A stretch of 52,739 nucleotides of DNA from Laetiporus sulphureus 93-53 (GCF_001632365.1 NW_024468527.1:1-52739); one strand, 5' to 3'; numbered from the stretch's first letter, positions 9,329-22,767 are shown. The notes: generated by a model from the sequence alone, not told the origin. Program-made: numbers and translations.

Positions 9329-12300
9329 TTAAAGGTGAATATTTGAGATCACTCTTGTAACTTCCTCCACGCTTTCTTGGTCCATGACGAGCCCGGCGCG
9401 AATCATCGGAGAACTGGCCGCGGCACCACCGCGAGCAGCGGCTGGCGGACCGTACACGCTCGGAAAAGACGGGGCTGTCGCAGAGATCGGACTGGAGCTC
9501 CCGCCTGTTCCCGTGCCAGCTCCGGTCGCAGTCTCGGGCGAGTCCGGGCGGGAGAAACCCGAAGAGCGGGGCACCTCGCTGATGCGTGTCAGCGAATACG
9601 TGAGGTCGAGGGATTGAGCACGATTGGTCAGTGAGCGCGGCTTTGTTAATTGGTCCCTGAGCTTGGACTCTAGCAACGGATCGGAGCCTCGCTTGATCGC
9701 GTCCTCGCCGTGTCTCGTCCGTGCTGGAACACCTGAACCCTGCGATGATGTCAAGGGTCGGTAAAGTGAGAGCCTAGAGCATCATAGGGACTTACAATCG
9801 GAGGCAATGGCGTCCAGTAGTCGGTGGACGGTCCCGGCACATAGTTGGGCTGCGACTCGAAGTCCTCCTCCTCCTCCAGGTGGTAAATATATGCTGGCGC
9901 TGGGGAGTTGTTGAAGAGCGCCTTTACATCCGGTGACGAGCTTGCGAGTCGTAGCCGCCTATCAATCATAGCCTCGGAAGGGCGTCCAAGATCAGCCGAG
10001 TCTGTGTCAAGCGTTCAACATTGAATGACGAGAACCACAGAATGGGTTTAAAAAAAAGTGCAGCTTACTTTGATGACGGGTTCTCGCCGTGGATAGAACC
10101 TTGCTATCGAAGTGAGGAAAGGCATCCGTGAACGAGTCTGTCCGTTGATGTGTCCTAGATGTTGCAGAGGGATAGACATGCGCGTTGTGGCTAATCAAGA
10201 ACTGCTCGAGCATCTCGCGGGCGGTCACTAAGAAGTCACTGTTGCTACGTTGGCACCGGAACTTGAACGAACATTCGGACGATATATCAGTAGAGAGCCC
10301 AGGAGACGGTAGCTTGATATTGGGAGAGATGATCACTTGAGAGTCACGCTTGACGCGCTCGGTGAACGCTACAAAGTCAGAAGATGCGCAAATGCGAGGT
10401 AACTCGGGATGGGGCGGTACAGCCATGTCGGCTTCGAAAGGTACATGGTCCTTCACGCCATTAAATTAGCCAATGGACGGACAAGGTGTAAATGAGACAT
10501 ACCAGCAGCATTGTCGCGGCAATATGCACTTGAGACTCGGGCCCAAAAATGGTAACCAGGTCCGACGCAGTCTCCTTGTCTGGGAAGCGCACGGACGAGT
10601 TCGTCTTTGCCTCAATGTCATGAATGAAGATACTCTTCTCGCCGAGGAGGATGCGGTGATACTTTCTTGGGATAGAGACCGTCTCGTTCATGTAGTCCTT
10701 GTCCTAAATCAATTCTAGTCAGACTTACGACGCCTGAAGACGAACATAAAGCGGCCTAACCTTCGGGTTGACGAGCTCCATCACAGACTGCTTCAGGTTC
10801 TCCAGGTTCATCGCGTTCTTCGCCGGGGTCCTCGCAATGACATTGTCCTCATTGTCATTGTAACCACCCATGGCCGCAAACTCCTCCGCGTTCGAGAACT
10901 TAACGTATACACCGTACTTCTTCATGATGCGCTGAATGCTACGACCACCCACACCAATGATTCGCTTGTGATAGGATTCGGGCACGTGGAACGAAATCTC
11001 CGCAGGCAGCTCTTCCTGGAGGAGTGTTAGACCTTGCAAGACAGACAGGTCGTTTCCAGAAATGTCGATGAGGAAGTTGTGCTCATTGAACGTCTCGAAC
11101 TTGATCTTGACGTTGGTGGTCTGCATGATTTTGTTGATCTTGCCATTCTTCTTACCGCTGATGAACTCCCTATGCTCATTCGCAAGCTCGATCTGGAAGC
11201 GGATCTCATGATGGAATTGCTATAACCATCACGAAGATCAGATCTGTGACAGGTACAATGACGGGGGCAATCGGAAGAAAGCGTACCTTTACGATTTCGA
11301 GGTCCAACAACATCGAGATCGCGGCACGAACCTCATGCTCAAGGCCGTGCATCTCGAAACACATACCCTTGAAGACCACCTCTGCACCCGAAGCGAACGA
11401 TATCTGCTTCAAAATCGCCGTCACTTGAGTAGGGTTCAAGCTGGCAGAGGGCATCAAGACGTTGAACTGAGCGGGAAGAAGCCACAACGAGGCAACGTAG
11501 AATTGGCAAGCCTATTGTCCACGGTTAGGAGCTGAGAAAAGTCAGCAGCAAGCCACACATACCAGCTGCATGATCGAACGGATTGTTCTTTGAATATTCA
11601 CCCTGTGATCCCCGTACACGGTGAGCAGGCTTGTAGAACTGCCAACGGGAGGGAATTGGATGAATGTGGCGTTGTCGTGCATGAGCGCCTTCAGATCATC
11701 CGCACGTTCAGTGACCATCCAGTCCATCTTGCGAGGTAGGAGTGCGCTGTCCCTAGACAGGATCTGTTTACTCTGTAACGTCGATCATGGTCTCAATGCA
11801 CCGCTTGTATGTTATGAATCATTCATACCTTGTTCATTGACACCTGAAACAGCATGTCGCGCGCACGCTGGACACCAAAGAACTCCCCAGTTATCCAGAG
11901 TGTGTTTGCATTCAGCTTGCTCAGCTGCGCTGAGGGAGATGCGTTGACAGGAGTCTGGCTGTAGTCCGGGCCAATCACGCCCTGAAGAGGAGACGGGAAG
12001 TAGATGTTCGTCGCCGTCTCCTCCTGAATAGACTGCAAAACGGCACGTTTCCTGCCCGCAACCACAGCATGCAGGGTGCGATCGATCTCACAAGCTTCGG
12101 CATGGAGACCGCTCTATTAAACGTAACATGAGCAACCAAGGATTGAGGCGCATTATCACCACGTACCAGTTCATCCAACATAACCAACAACCGAACGCGG
12201 GCAAGATCTACAGAATCTCCTGTGCCCGTGATCACCAGCTCGCATACACGCTCCGTCTCAAGTCCAGACCATCCGGCACTATTACTGATGCCATCGGGCA

Positions 12301-12864
12301 ATGTACGCGTCGACAGCGCCAAGGGACTGTTCACCACTGCGATATGCGCCAACGTGTGAGATGCGATATCATCCAGGCGTTTTCGGACTTCAGGCTTCAA
12401 ACTTGGCTTGGACGAGGGGGAGTCGAGGATCTCCGAGCGCGCCACTTTGATGGTTGCACGATTCTAAGCGAGCTAAAGTCAGCGCAGCATAGTTCAAGGA
12501 ACGCGCATATACGTACTTGAACTGGGCATTCTTTGAGAATGAGGCCTCTGGCAAGCATGACTTGCTGGTAAGGGCCAGAAATCTGGAAGTTCCAGGCCCT
12601 GCCTTGGTCAACGGCAGAAAAGGAAACGTGGACGCCATGGAGCCCCATGGTCATGAGCGAGAGCTTCTGAACAGCGTCATAGTCGGAAGGGGACACAGTC
12701 CCTTGAGGATCGGAAAGATTATGATTGTTGGCGTATTGTGGAAGATGCGGGTACGACTCGGCGCGTCTGAGCTCTTGGGCGGTGGGGAAGTCGAAAGACG
12801 AAGCGGGGGAATGAGCGGGTCGCACTCGGCGGGGATAAGTAAACGATGTGGTGTAGATTTCCAT
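9329..12864 (-). CDS. Multi-KH-domain RNA-binding protein (vigilin/Bicaudal-C-like)
   Basis: Model: complement(9329..9739, 9796..10001, 10069..10450, 10503..10703, 10761..11219, 11287..11511, 11563..11772, 11829..12113, 12167..12463, 12517..12864), ten exons, 1007 aa. At least four KH-type GxxG loops are visible: VVAGRKRAVL near 235, FISGKKNGKINKIM near 477, RIIGVGGRSIQRIM near 544, and ILLGEKSIFIHDI near 629. The third is the most canonical. KH domains bind single-stranded RNA, so I infer a cytoplasmic role in mRNA stability or translation. The C-terminal third (from about 690) is Ser/Pro-rich and probably disordered, with a Gly/Ala/Ser-rich segment near 940-980. The N-terminus is also disordered. 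One acceptor (before 10450, GTGAAG) is weak. No enzymatic domain is seen. Fungal homologues of this layout are poorly characterised, so I give no symbol. Confidence 0.88.
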
Positions 12865-13260
12865 TGTCCTTGTGGTTGGGTAGATTCACTGAAAAATACA
12901 GAGTGTGCGTGAGGGGCGGGAGATAGGAAAACAGGGAGGGTATGGGGATGATCTGGGAGGGGTATGGACAAAGTGGTATCGGGGAATGCCCGCGCAGCCT
13001 CGCGAAAGAGACGAAGGAGGCTGGTCGTCGAAGAAACAAGAGAGACCGACCAAGATATACGGCGTAGTATAGGAGGCACGAAAGAAAATGCAGAATATCG
13101 GGACACAGTCGGCGTTGCCACATCCAGCGGGCGGACTTTAAATTCTCACCAATCGGACCAGCACGCGACCGGCCGCCCGATGTCCGCCTCGATCGGGCTT
13201 CGAACGTCGGCGTGGAATCAACGTCATATTCGGACTCAGATCGGCTCAGCACAGGCTCAG
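12865..13260. other. Promoter of the KH gene and 3' region of the RBR gene
   Basis: This 396-bp spacer lies between tandem minus-strand genes. It is purine-rich on the plus strand, that is pyrimidine-rich on the coding strand, just upstream of the KH-gene ATG (12900-13030), a common fungal core-promoter feature. No further gene is seen. Confidence 0.45.
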
Positions 13261-14976
13261 CTACAACAGATCGAATCCCTCTACCGGCTGCCACTCCGCG
13301 TCCTCTACGCTCTGAAAGTCAAACAATCTCGAGTAGCACGCCTTACCCGGTGTCGAAAAATGCACGTAGGGATTCTGCGCCAGTAATTTCTCACCACACC
13401 TGTAGCAGAAATGCTGTCGGCACTTTGCGCACGTCATCTGCACATGCAATCGTCAGCACCCAGAACGTCCAGACTGCGCCGGCCCGTTGACGTACATGGT
13501 TGCAGCCCAGCGACTTCTCGACGTGGACATGGCAGCGGGGACACTCCATCGTCGACTGCTCGAGCCACCGTTTGTTCGCCTGCTCCTCCTCATACTTCGC
13601 CACAAGCTTACGCATGTTCGTTCTTCCGAATCGTCGCTCCATCAGCACTCGCTCGGGCGAATCTTCTGGCAATGCCAGGTACTCGAGCACAAACGACTCG
13701 GTCGCTGATACCGGGCAGTCTAAGAGGGGTCCATGCCTGTTGAAATACGATTTTGAGTGCTCCTGTCCGACAGGAGCAAGACATGCACGCACCATGACCG
13801 TTTGCAGTAAGCGCAGAACGAATATCCACAGTCGGTGCACGTCCGTAAGCGCTCCCATCCAGACCCTTCATCGACGTTTGAAGGCTTGCGCACCGGCCTC
13901 TGACAGAATGCCATAGGGCAATGAATAATGGACGGATCTGAGAAATTCGTTCGTAACTTAACAACCAAGGATTGAACAATAAGTCCGACCTACCCTTCTC
14001 GAGCTCTCGTTTCTCGCGTAACCACTTCCATCGCCTCACCTCTTCTTCAATGACAACTCGCCGTACTTCCTCCTCGTTTGCCTCCCGTCCAGCCTTAACA
14101 CAGTGGGGATCAGGACACCCGACACGTCCCACATCTCCTTCTGCGATGCACAATTTCCAAAAGTCCTCCAAACATGCACGGCAGAACACATGTGAACATG
14201 ATAACAAGATACAGCGCGCCCCCTTAATCGACGTGAGACAGATCTCACACGTATATGATGTCTGAGAAAACCTTCTAAATTGCGTCGATTTGTCATAGGC
14301 CTTGAGGAGAGGGAAGAGAACGTGCGGGGCAGGATGAAGGATACTAAATAACAAACCAGTCAATATGCATGAGTTCTAGCCAACACAAGCTGAGCAGACG
14401 TACTGGATGACTGATTCCCCGCTCGAATACGCGGTTAAGTCTAGAGCGTCCAGAAACTCGCCGCTGCGGATCCATTCTACCCAAGTGTAGAGCACGCCCT
14501 CGCCATCCTGCCACATTTCAATCAACCGTCGTTGCAATCCAAGGGTGAGTGGTAGCCACGAATTCGTGGCATGCAGCGATGTGATGATCGGAGGATGATA
14601 TGGGTAAGACGGTGGCAAGAGGACATCCAGCAGCAGAGGCGGCAAGCTAGTGAGCGACAGATAGTGAGGCACTTCAGCGACACCACATGATGAGCCACAA
14701 GGCGGCACATTTCCAGCGGAATAAACGGTATGGTCATTCTCTATAGAAACAGTTCTCGCTTCGGAGAACTCGACGGGGATCTCGAGCTTGACCGAGCCGC
14801 TCGAGATGTCGCTGGACACGCAATCTGGGTATATCGACTGCCATAGGGTAAGTGATCAGCAAGTGTGTATACCATTGAGGGGCGCGGCTACGCACCTCGA
14901 GCACCTGCCACTCCTCTTGCTGGAGAGAACTACATCCTGCGAGATCCAGATCCTGTGGTGAGGCTGCCGCTGACAT
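13261..14976 (-). CDS. ITT1: RWD-RBR E3 ubiquitin ligase (RNF14/Itt1 family)
   Basis: Model: complement(13261..13437, 13496..13736, 13793..13937, 13994..14343, 14404..14837, 14896..14976), 475 aa. The N-terminal RWD domain begins at EEWQVLESIYPDC and includes the LPPSYPYHPP turn. RING1 starts at YTCEICLTS and contains CSHVFCRACLEDFW. The IBR has HCPMAFCQRPV and CGYSFCAYCKRSW. RING2 has ECPRCHVHVEKSLGCNH followed by MTCAKCRQHFCYRCGE. In RBR ligases the cysteine within GCNH (here Cys415) accepts ubiquitin as a thioester before transfer. RWD plus RBR is the layout of RNF14; yeast Itt1 is the fungal counterpart, linked to translation termination, and human RNF14 acts on stalled ribosomes. An intron falls directly after the GCNH motif. 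All zinc ligands and the catalytic cysteine appear intact. Confidence 0.93.
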
Positions 14977-16098
14977 GATGGCCGGAGATGTCGATGAAGT
15001 GCTACGTGCCGTTCACTGATACCGCAGACTTTATCCTCCTAACTGCCGGCGGCCTAAACCGAGCACTGAGTTAACTGTGGCCTATCAAGCAGAAACATGC
15101 AAGATACCTAGAGAATATTGTCTAGTTAGTCTTTGTCAGGGAAGCTATTGGTCAGACGCCGTGGAGATATATGCGTTGGGCGCTATCGATATTGGGTTAG
15201 GTTTTTGCGGTCCGGTCCGATCCGTTCCTGAAACTCAGCTGGCCAGGGACACACCGGGCGGAGGCAAACCGACCAATAGTATGCGGCAGCATTGAACCGG
15301 GACCTACAATGCCCTCTGCGACATGTTGAACGTCAACCGGGACTCTATGTACTGCAGAGATTCTATCTAAGCCATTCCAGTCTCATCTGACCGGCGAAAT
15401 CTCGAAACCGCAGTACTGTAGACGAACAGTCTTACCCATCCGCTCGACCCGGACGGGCCCAGGATGTGGGGATAGGGAGATAGTCTCAGATAGCTTTTAC
15501 TCCTGAGGCCTGAGGCCTGAAGGCCCACCGGCCCCGGCCGAGGTAATCCAGAGTCGACACCTCGTCTCACGGTCACCTTCTGATTAAGCCAGTATGTCTG
15601 CTGCGGAATACATATATATCTTGATTCGAAGATACGGCCAGCTAGTCGATACCATTGCTGGGCACTGGCGAAGTATATGCTGAGGCCACGAATACTCTCT
15701 TCGAGTTCGGCGAATGGGCTACACTGGGTTAAGGGTTCTCGAGTAGACAGGGGAGTTACATAGGAGAACACAGGCCACCGACATGCAATTGTAATGGTAC
15801 TAGAAAACAGTGGAGACGTCTATGATAAGACAGACCGACCAATTGCAACTCCTAATGCTGCAGATGCCAACCGAAATACAAATGCCGCGGAGCCAATCAT
15901 GTCACTCCACCCCAAACGAGCGATGATGACCAACAGGAAGACAAAATCAAACCTGGAATACATTTTCAGAGCAGCGACTGGAAAGCTGATAATGAACGTA
16001 ATGCAGATCCGTTCCTTCACGCATCATGTGTCTCAGTGAAATGGAATGAACCCGGATTGGTCGGGCAGAATATGCACATATATCCTCATCAGCCGAAT
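14977..16098. other. 1.1-kb intergenic region with possible decayed coding traces
   Basis: The region holds the promoter of the RBR ligase gene and the 3' side of the next minus-strand gene. Minus-strand frames at 15367-15771 (with ASAQQWYRLAGRIFESRY) and 15820-16020 (hydrophobic, DFVFLLVIIARLGW) look protein-like. They have no ATG that gives a sensible start and are separated by stops. They may be relics of one gene. Confidence 0.25.
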
Positions 16099-16786
16099 CT
16101 AGCGCTCTTCTCCACCCTGACAAGGGTGCCCTTCACACGGCATAGACATCAGCAACTGATAAATGAAGGGTAGGCAAGGGGCACACCTCTGGGAGCAGAA
16201 GTGCGTCCTTTAAGCTTCTCGCAATGATGATCGCCCAGTCGTGGCATGTCCACTCGTGTATGCCGCGTTTCTTGTTGTGCGAATTGACCAGCTCTGCGGC
16301 CGTTTCGCTGTACGCTTCGAGAACTTTCAGGACCTCGTCCGTAATTTCGCCCAGCAGCAACTTTCCAGCGTACGGCGTCGATCCGTGCTTGCTCGTCAGG
16401 TGCACGCGCCTGACTACCCGGGGGTGATACCGCCCTCCGGAGCTATCTCCGACGACCTATATGAAAGATCGGTGTTCCGACCTTGGCCAAAGACGCGCTC
16501 CAGGGCAACACACCTCGTAGAATGTCGCATACGCTTGTTCGTGCGCCTCGTACGTGACTGCCAACGCCCAGTGTCGAGAGGCAGCCCTAGCTAGTGCTTC
16601 GTACCATACCAGCCAGAGATACGCGACCATACTGCCAGACCACCTACAATCAATCAGTCGACGCGCATTGATCAGGCGGATTGGCCCCGCATACCGAGTA
16701 AGTCCAGGATCAGGACGAGCGAAGGCTTCAGAAAGCCCAGGGAACTGCAGACCTTCCACGCTGCTCGTTCGTCCTATATAACCCAT
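16099..16786 (-). CDS. Unrecognised fungal protein, 169 aa
   Basis: Model: complement(16099..16116, 16187..16456, 16514..16643, 16695..16786), 169 aa, with a 6-codon last exon. The product starts MGYIGRTSSVEGLQ. Visible features are an aromatic segment VAYLWLVWYEALARAASRHW, a middle segment GGRYHPRVVRRVHLTSKHG, and a C-terminal part with HEWTCHDWAIIIARSLKDA. The Cys-His-Asp-Trp cluster is reminiscent of small fungal domains that end in a CHDW-like motif, but I cannot name the family. There is no signal peptide. Consistent splice phases and conserved-looking aromatics argue that it is expressed. Its start lies 565 bp from the URB2 start, in divergent orientation. Confidence 0.65.
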
Positions 16787-17351
16787 CGTCAAGCGAGGTG
16801 AACACGAGGGGAAGGGACCATTGACTTGGGTTCAGGCCGATCCAGACCGATTTGCGCCAGAATTTAGCATGCTATCATCTGGGTGTGAACGGGACGTGAA
16901 GGATATGCTACCGTGCGTGCAAATCGGAACAGACGGGGGGGTGAGAGCGAATGCAATATTGCCAGGCAGACATACGTTTGCCATCGCGAATCTAGACTGC
17001 GAACGCGGAGGATTCACTGGAGGGTCAACCCTGCCGGCACGTGACCGCTTTCAGGCTTTTCTTATTCGCTCGCCACAAGTTCCGGGGATACGAGTAACTC
17101 TCAGCGTTTGCGACCCTGCCTTGCATTTTCACGCAATCTCCGCTGCCGTCGCTGAACCTCGCGACCTCTCACGAACGCGTTCGCTGAGCTGGACGCTCAA
17201 GAAGCTTCTCGCGGGAAGGTCTGTGCAAAGTCTGAATCGATTGGCCACAGCGAGCTACCCACGAGCAGTACACTTTGTCTCAGCAGTTCCCCCTTTATCT
17301 AGTTATTGGACACATTCAGAGTGACGATAAGGCTGTCAAGTAAACGCGAGT
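16787..17351. promoter_or_regulatory. Bidirectional promoter region (unknown gene / URB2)
   Basis: This 565-bp stretch separates two divergent start codons. An inverted CCAAT box (ATTGG, about 17239) lies roughly 110 bp upstream of the URB2 ATG. A long plus-strand frame (16821-17324) starts at a non-ATG codon and has no recognisable content, so I treat it as noise. Confidence 0.4.
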
Positions 17352-20300
17352 ATGGCCAGCATTCGCCACGGCTCGGCCCAGGAGTTTGTTCGAGCGCTGA
17401 AGGCATCGTCTGACCCTCCCCACCCTGGCGGCCCGACAAAGATCCAACTCGCACAAGAGGCTTGGGCTAACACAACACTCTCTTTGCCGAACAAGGCCGA
17501 GGTTGTCGTGGAATGGCTTCTGACGCGTCTTTTGAGGGACAAGGAGACGTCAGTACGCTTCTGCATCTCTTCTTAATGATATGATCCGGAAAGTTACTAT
17601 GCTAACGTTTTTCCTTGTAGAGACACAAATTGCAAGCTTGATCTCCGCTACTGGAAGCTTCTTTCCGATGTCATTTTCTCCGCGAATGTCATGTCTACGA
17701 ACACGAGCGGGTCAGCACGCGCGACCAAAACCTGGCTTCTTCCTCTGCTGAACCGCACGCCTCTTGCTCCGATCACAACCTCATACCTCTCATTATCGGC
17801 TCGCCTTGACGTTGACAGACGCGTCGCATTGAATCCATTTGTGTCGCGGTGTCTGACTGTCCTGTGGCCTTTGGCAGTGCCTAAATTCAGCCCAGAAGTC
17901 CTTCTGGAATGCTTCGGAGCATTGCTTGCACATATCGTGGAGACATCACTCGATACGACAACTTTGCTCGATCAGCAAAATGTGCCGGCGGCCCTCTTGA
18001 TCGTATCTGCATATCAAAGTGGATTTAGCAACTCGGCAAACAAGAAGAAGGTGCGGCACGGTATGAATTGTCGACGGATCTCCATCATTCACATGTAATC
18101 TCCCTGTTCAGCTGTATTTGTCCTTCTTGCAGAATCATTTTGGTCACTGGCTGCAATGCATCGGCGGAGGAGATATCAGTGAGCTGGAGAGAAGCCTTGT
18201 CTCTATGATATATTCAGCGGGTGTCGAGACTCTGTTGAGTGTCGATGTCTTGCGTACGTTGGACGATACAAAATGTGATCTTGCGCTCAAAGAAGCGCTC
18301 CTCACCTCAACGTCTCAAATGCCGGACGTGGTACTGAAAGTCATTCCGCGCCTCTTCGGATCGTTCATCCAATCGATTAAACGTAATAAGAATGCCTTGT
18401 TCAGCCAGAGCTCAAAACAGACATCTGGAACTTTGTCTCTTCAAACTCAAACGGCAGGAGCGGCATTCTTCGCCTTGTGCGATGAACTTCTGGTGTCGGA
18501 CAGTGGACATAGAACCGCGAGTGTATGGCCCACTAGAATCGCTTTACTTGCCATCGTCGACGGAGAAGCCATATACGACGTGAGGGATGAGAATGCCACG
18601 CGTATTCTAAGGCAAAACAGTGACCTAGCTGTGGAAGCTCTCAAGTCGGCCTGGCGAGGTGCGTCAACTGCCATCCTACAGCTTGTAGTGTCATAATCAT
18701 AACTGCATTCGATCAATTACAGAAGGGGAAGCGGCACAAACGGGCTTTGCTTTGGTGGTAATCACTATCATCACGCACATCGATTACGAGCTCGTATCGC
18801 CGGCCTTGACTATCATCTGGCCCAGGCTCGCGATGGTATTTACATGCATTCGGTGTGACTCTTCCACGTTCAAACGTAAACATACAGGTACCCAACTGCA
18901 GCCAAGCTGCTCTTGAATACTTGGGCTTGCTATTGGATTACCATTCCAAGACGCGAACTATCAACTCGGTCATCTTGTATTGGTTCGATGCTTTCACAAC
19001 GGAGAGTCTCCTAGCTGTCCCGGGACAGCCTCGCAGCTTCTATCGGCTTGTTTCGTCCAGTCCGTTGCTCTCCGTTAGCTTCTTCGACCGATTATCTGCC
19101 GCCATCCAAGGTTTCCTTACCCCCGGTCAGGTTGTGGAGGTGGTGGAGACGGCATTACATCGCTTCCGGGCTGCATATGAACTATTCCAGGAGCAACAGA
19201 AGATGAAAGACGCGGATCATGGAACGGGCGCACGGAAGAAACGGAAGAAGGATTCCTTACCTTGCGCATCTAGTGATGCACCTGTTGACCAGGACTGGGC
19301 AGCTGTGACGTTCTCATTGGTAGGCCGCGCAACGATGCTCGTCTTGAGCTCACTGCCTATGCATTCGGTCCTGGAGGATATTCGGTTGGAGATACGGAAC
19401 GCTATCAGTGAAGCATATGCAGCAGTAATACCCACTGCAGTGAAGAGAGCCTTCAAGGCAATCAAAGTAGACGGTCGTCAAGATACGTGGGCAACGCAAA
19501 TTGTGGCGGCGGCGGCGCTGCGCGTGCATTATGGTCTCACCTCAGCTTCCAAGCTACAGCTCGATGTGCAACTTGATGCGGGCCTCATGGAGAAGTGTCC
19601 AGATATCACAAATGCGGAGATCCTTCCAGAGCTTTCTCTTGAGCTGGTTAGTGTCATGCATGATCTTACCTTAAAAGGCGCTCCGTGAATTTATATGCTC
19701 ATCGCACAATAGGCTCGTGTGCGCTTGAACGAAGCTGTCGTTGATATCGCGGCGCACAACGCCGTCGTGCGAGAGTGTTTGAGGTATTTGACGAAGCATC
19801 TCAACAAGTCCATCGCCAAATGGAGCGGCAAGGTTCAACATCTCGCGGACGAGAATAGTCAAGGGGCTGCCGCCGTTGCCATCCTCCATGTTTTGTTGAC
19901 GAGAAAGATGCCTTCGGTGAAGTAAGTGCGAAATCCCTGACTGGGCTATTGATCTCACAAGCACGTCAGCGCGCTTGCCACGGCCGACCAATTGAAAGAA
20001 CTTGCGGCATTGATCGTCGATAACCTGGTTGACTCGCGCTCATTATCCCTAACAAGTGACTTCTTGAGCACAGCTACGATAGTAAGGACCGCTCTGCACA
20101 ACGCGGAAATCTGGGAGCTTCATCGATTCAGAGGTGAGCGTGCTTCCGGTACAAATGTCGGCGGATCAGCCTGATGTGACTATCAGATGCTCTCCTTGCT
20201 AAGCTTGACGCTCAGACGTCGGACCTCGATGGCATCAACCTAGAAACGCTTTTGAAGAGTGATGGTGCTATGCCTCACGTTCGCCACGGGGACCATGCAA

Positions 20301-22539
20301 GGCTTTATGCGGTCTTCGAGATTCTCTTGTATATCCCTGGAGAATATCTCCTACGCAGTACGCGCGCAGATTTCCGACGAAGAGCGTTGGCTTGCGATGT
20401 CTCTCTAGGGACGGCGCGTAATGCTGGGGATAAAGACGACAGCACGAAAGCCCACGCGCTGTTCGTTCTGCGTGAGTTCATACGCCGCACGCTCACAGAG
20501 GTGGGCATCTCAGACTTGGCAGTGAGTCGTATCCCACTCCCATTATTGATCTCACTAATGCGACGCAGACGGAAAAGTTATATTATGACTATCTCGTGGA
20601 GCACCCATTGGGTGCTTCTTCTGGTCATACCGCTTCGACTTCGCTCGTCGCTGTCACATTGGACCTTACCGCGCTGCAGCTGAGGTGCGTCCCTGTCCTG
20701 ACTATGAATTACGGTCGTTCTTACATTCATCTTCTCGCGTTAGCTTCTTCGTGAAGAACGCTCAGAAGGGTGACGACGCGGTGGTTGTCGACATTGTGCA
20801 AGCCTTCACACGAATGGTTGGTCTGCTGCAGGGGCAGCGACAATCGCCTTCTCACCATGCCGTACGTGAGAAGAGCTTGCTTCGGTTCATCGATATACTC
20901 ACATCTGGTTACCAACCCAATGAGTTAGTGTATCGGCTCGTGCATCACCGAATATCTGTTCTGACCTTAAAATAGCTTTTCAGCGCAATTCAGGACATTG
21001 CTACGACAGCTACAAGAGCGATTGATCGCTGTCTATTCGACGCGAATGTTGCAATGGGCGCAGGAAGGAGCCAATATGAGTCCTGACCTTTTGGATCAAG
21101 TTGACTTACTCCGATCATGGTCTCGCGTTCTAGCTTTGGATCGGTGGCTGCAGGTTGACAGTGAGCATCTCGCTGCTTGCCCAGGTCATTCGCGCTAATA
21201 CGCTTTCTCAAGCTACTGGGATGCCGAAATTTGCCCGGCCTCTTGTCGCTCGGTTACTCGCAGGTACTGGTATTTCCAATCCAGCGGACACGTGTCATTG
21301 TGTTTTGGATCTGTTGTTGGAAGAATTGAGCGTGCATGTGAACGAGCAACACCAAGCGCATCTGGGATACATCATAACGGCCTACCTCGCATCATGTCGC
21401 CTGTGCGGCCCTAAAGGTACGTTTAGTTCTGTCTCTGGACCCTCAGGTTACCCAATGTGTCATAGAAGTGGAGCTATTGAATGCAAGGCTGGCAATAGCA
21501 TCCAGAAAATTGACGTCGGAAGACTTCTCCTACATATTGGAGTTGGTATTTGAGGCCCTCTCGGCTGGTGCTGGCCATTCAATAGGCGATCAGATCTGCT
21601 TCATTCGCCTCTCTGCTTTACTGTTACACGAAGCTCCGGAAGGTCAGTCTCACTGCAACGTGTCTTCGAAATTCTCCGTTCAAATTTTTAACATAGGTAC
21701 CGCAAAGATCACAGGGAATTTCATGACGAGATGTCTCAACATGGTTGCCGATTGCTCCGACTACCTCCAATCGCCTGCTCTGCGCTGTGAGGTTCTTGGG
21801 TTATTGAGCCGACATCTCAATGATCGAGTAAGGGATCGTCATCTATCGTTCTATGCGCAACATTGCTCAACCCGCTTGTCAGCCCGTGTCCATTCGCATT
21901 GCGGACATGTCCACCATCTGGTCAATACTAGGACAGCTTCTCGCCCAATCAGATGAGCATGATCCTAGCACAGAACCGGCTGTCTTCCATGAAATCGTTG
22001 CCATCCTCAGCGGACTTATCCGCCTGCGCCGCGATCTGGTTACTAAAACTCTACCTCATCTTGGTATGGTTCTGCGGCAACTCACCAGCTCATTGCGGGC
22101 TCCGCGTCCACAGCTAGCAGCTAAACAAACCAAGATGGTCGCGAGTACCCTTCCAAGATGGATCAATGTCCATCAGCCACTATCAGCCGAGGAGAGTAAG
22201 ACCTTGGCAAGATTGATAACAACACTGACGACGAAGACTATCGTTCGCACCCACAATCAAGCTGCTGAGCTTCAGAAGCCCGCGTCGCTAGCACGTCCAT
22301 TCTCGAAGCACGGCGCGTATGTTTTAGTGGCATACGTCGAGGCAGTCAATGACCCGCTTTGCCATGTCTCGACACAAGTACGCAAGGAGTTGCAGCCTGG
22401 CTTGTTTGCGCTTTGCGATATGCTCGGGGAACATATTCGCGACGCCATCATGGTTTCTGCTCTTGACTCCGGCGGAAAGGCGACGATGAAGGCAATTTGG
22501 AGAGAATACGAGAAGCAGAGATACATCGGGAAGGGCTAG
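17352..22539 (+). CDS. URB2: Urb2/Npa2 family 60S ribosome assembly factor
   Basis: Model: join(17352..17548, 17621..18050, 18112..18658, 18723..18835, 18888..19646, 19713..19921, 19970..20133, 20187..20521, 20569..20684, 20744..20923, 20976..21160, 21213..21416, 21466..21642, 21697..21827, 21883..22539), 15 exons, 1467 aa. The protein is almost entirely alpha-helical repeat-like sequence without membrane spans. The C-terminal 210 residues match the Urb2/Npa2 domain: IVAILSGLIRLRRDLVTK, LPHLGMVLRQL, then KHGAYVLVAYV and a final WREYEKQRYIGKG. A basic patch KKRKKDS lies mid-protein and could serve nuclear import. Family knowledge: Urb2 works in the nucleolus in early 27S pre-rRNA processing, in a complex with Npa1/Urb1 and partner proteins. 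All 14 introns are short and every phase closes. The C-terminal domain is the secure part; the N-terminal assignment rests on continuity. Confidence 0.87.
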
Positions 22540-22767
22540 AACAAGCCGAGCTGTATGGAAAAGTACTGTACTCAGATCCCCTAATCGATTGGAGGGCAGC
22601 TTTAGATACACAGCAGTATCAGCGATGCAGTCTACTGGAACTTCTACTACGAGCACAATCCGTGTGACTTTGCGAGACCTTTATCTGTATCTAGCATACT
22701 AAGGAGCACTAGGCTTATCCTTGTATCCCTTCTTCCCCGTAGGCCTCAGATCTTAGACCAGAGACGA
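22540..22767. other. Convergent 3' spacer
   Basis: This 228-bp stretch lies between the stop codons of URB2 (plus) and threonine aldolase (minus). No gene or repeat is seen. Confidence 0.5.

Noticed and set aside
16821..17324. 167-codon plus-strand frame upstream of URB2
   Set aside because: It starts with TTG, has no recognisable content and sits in a divergent promoter.
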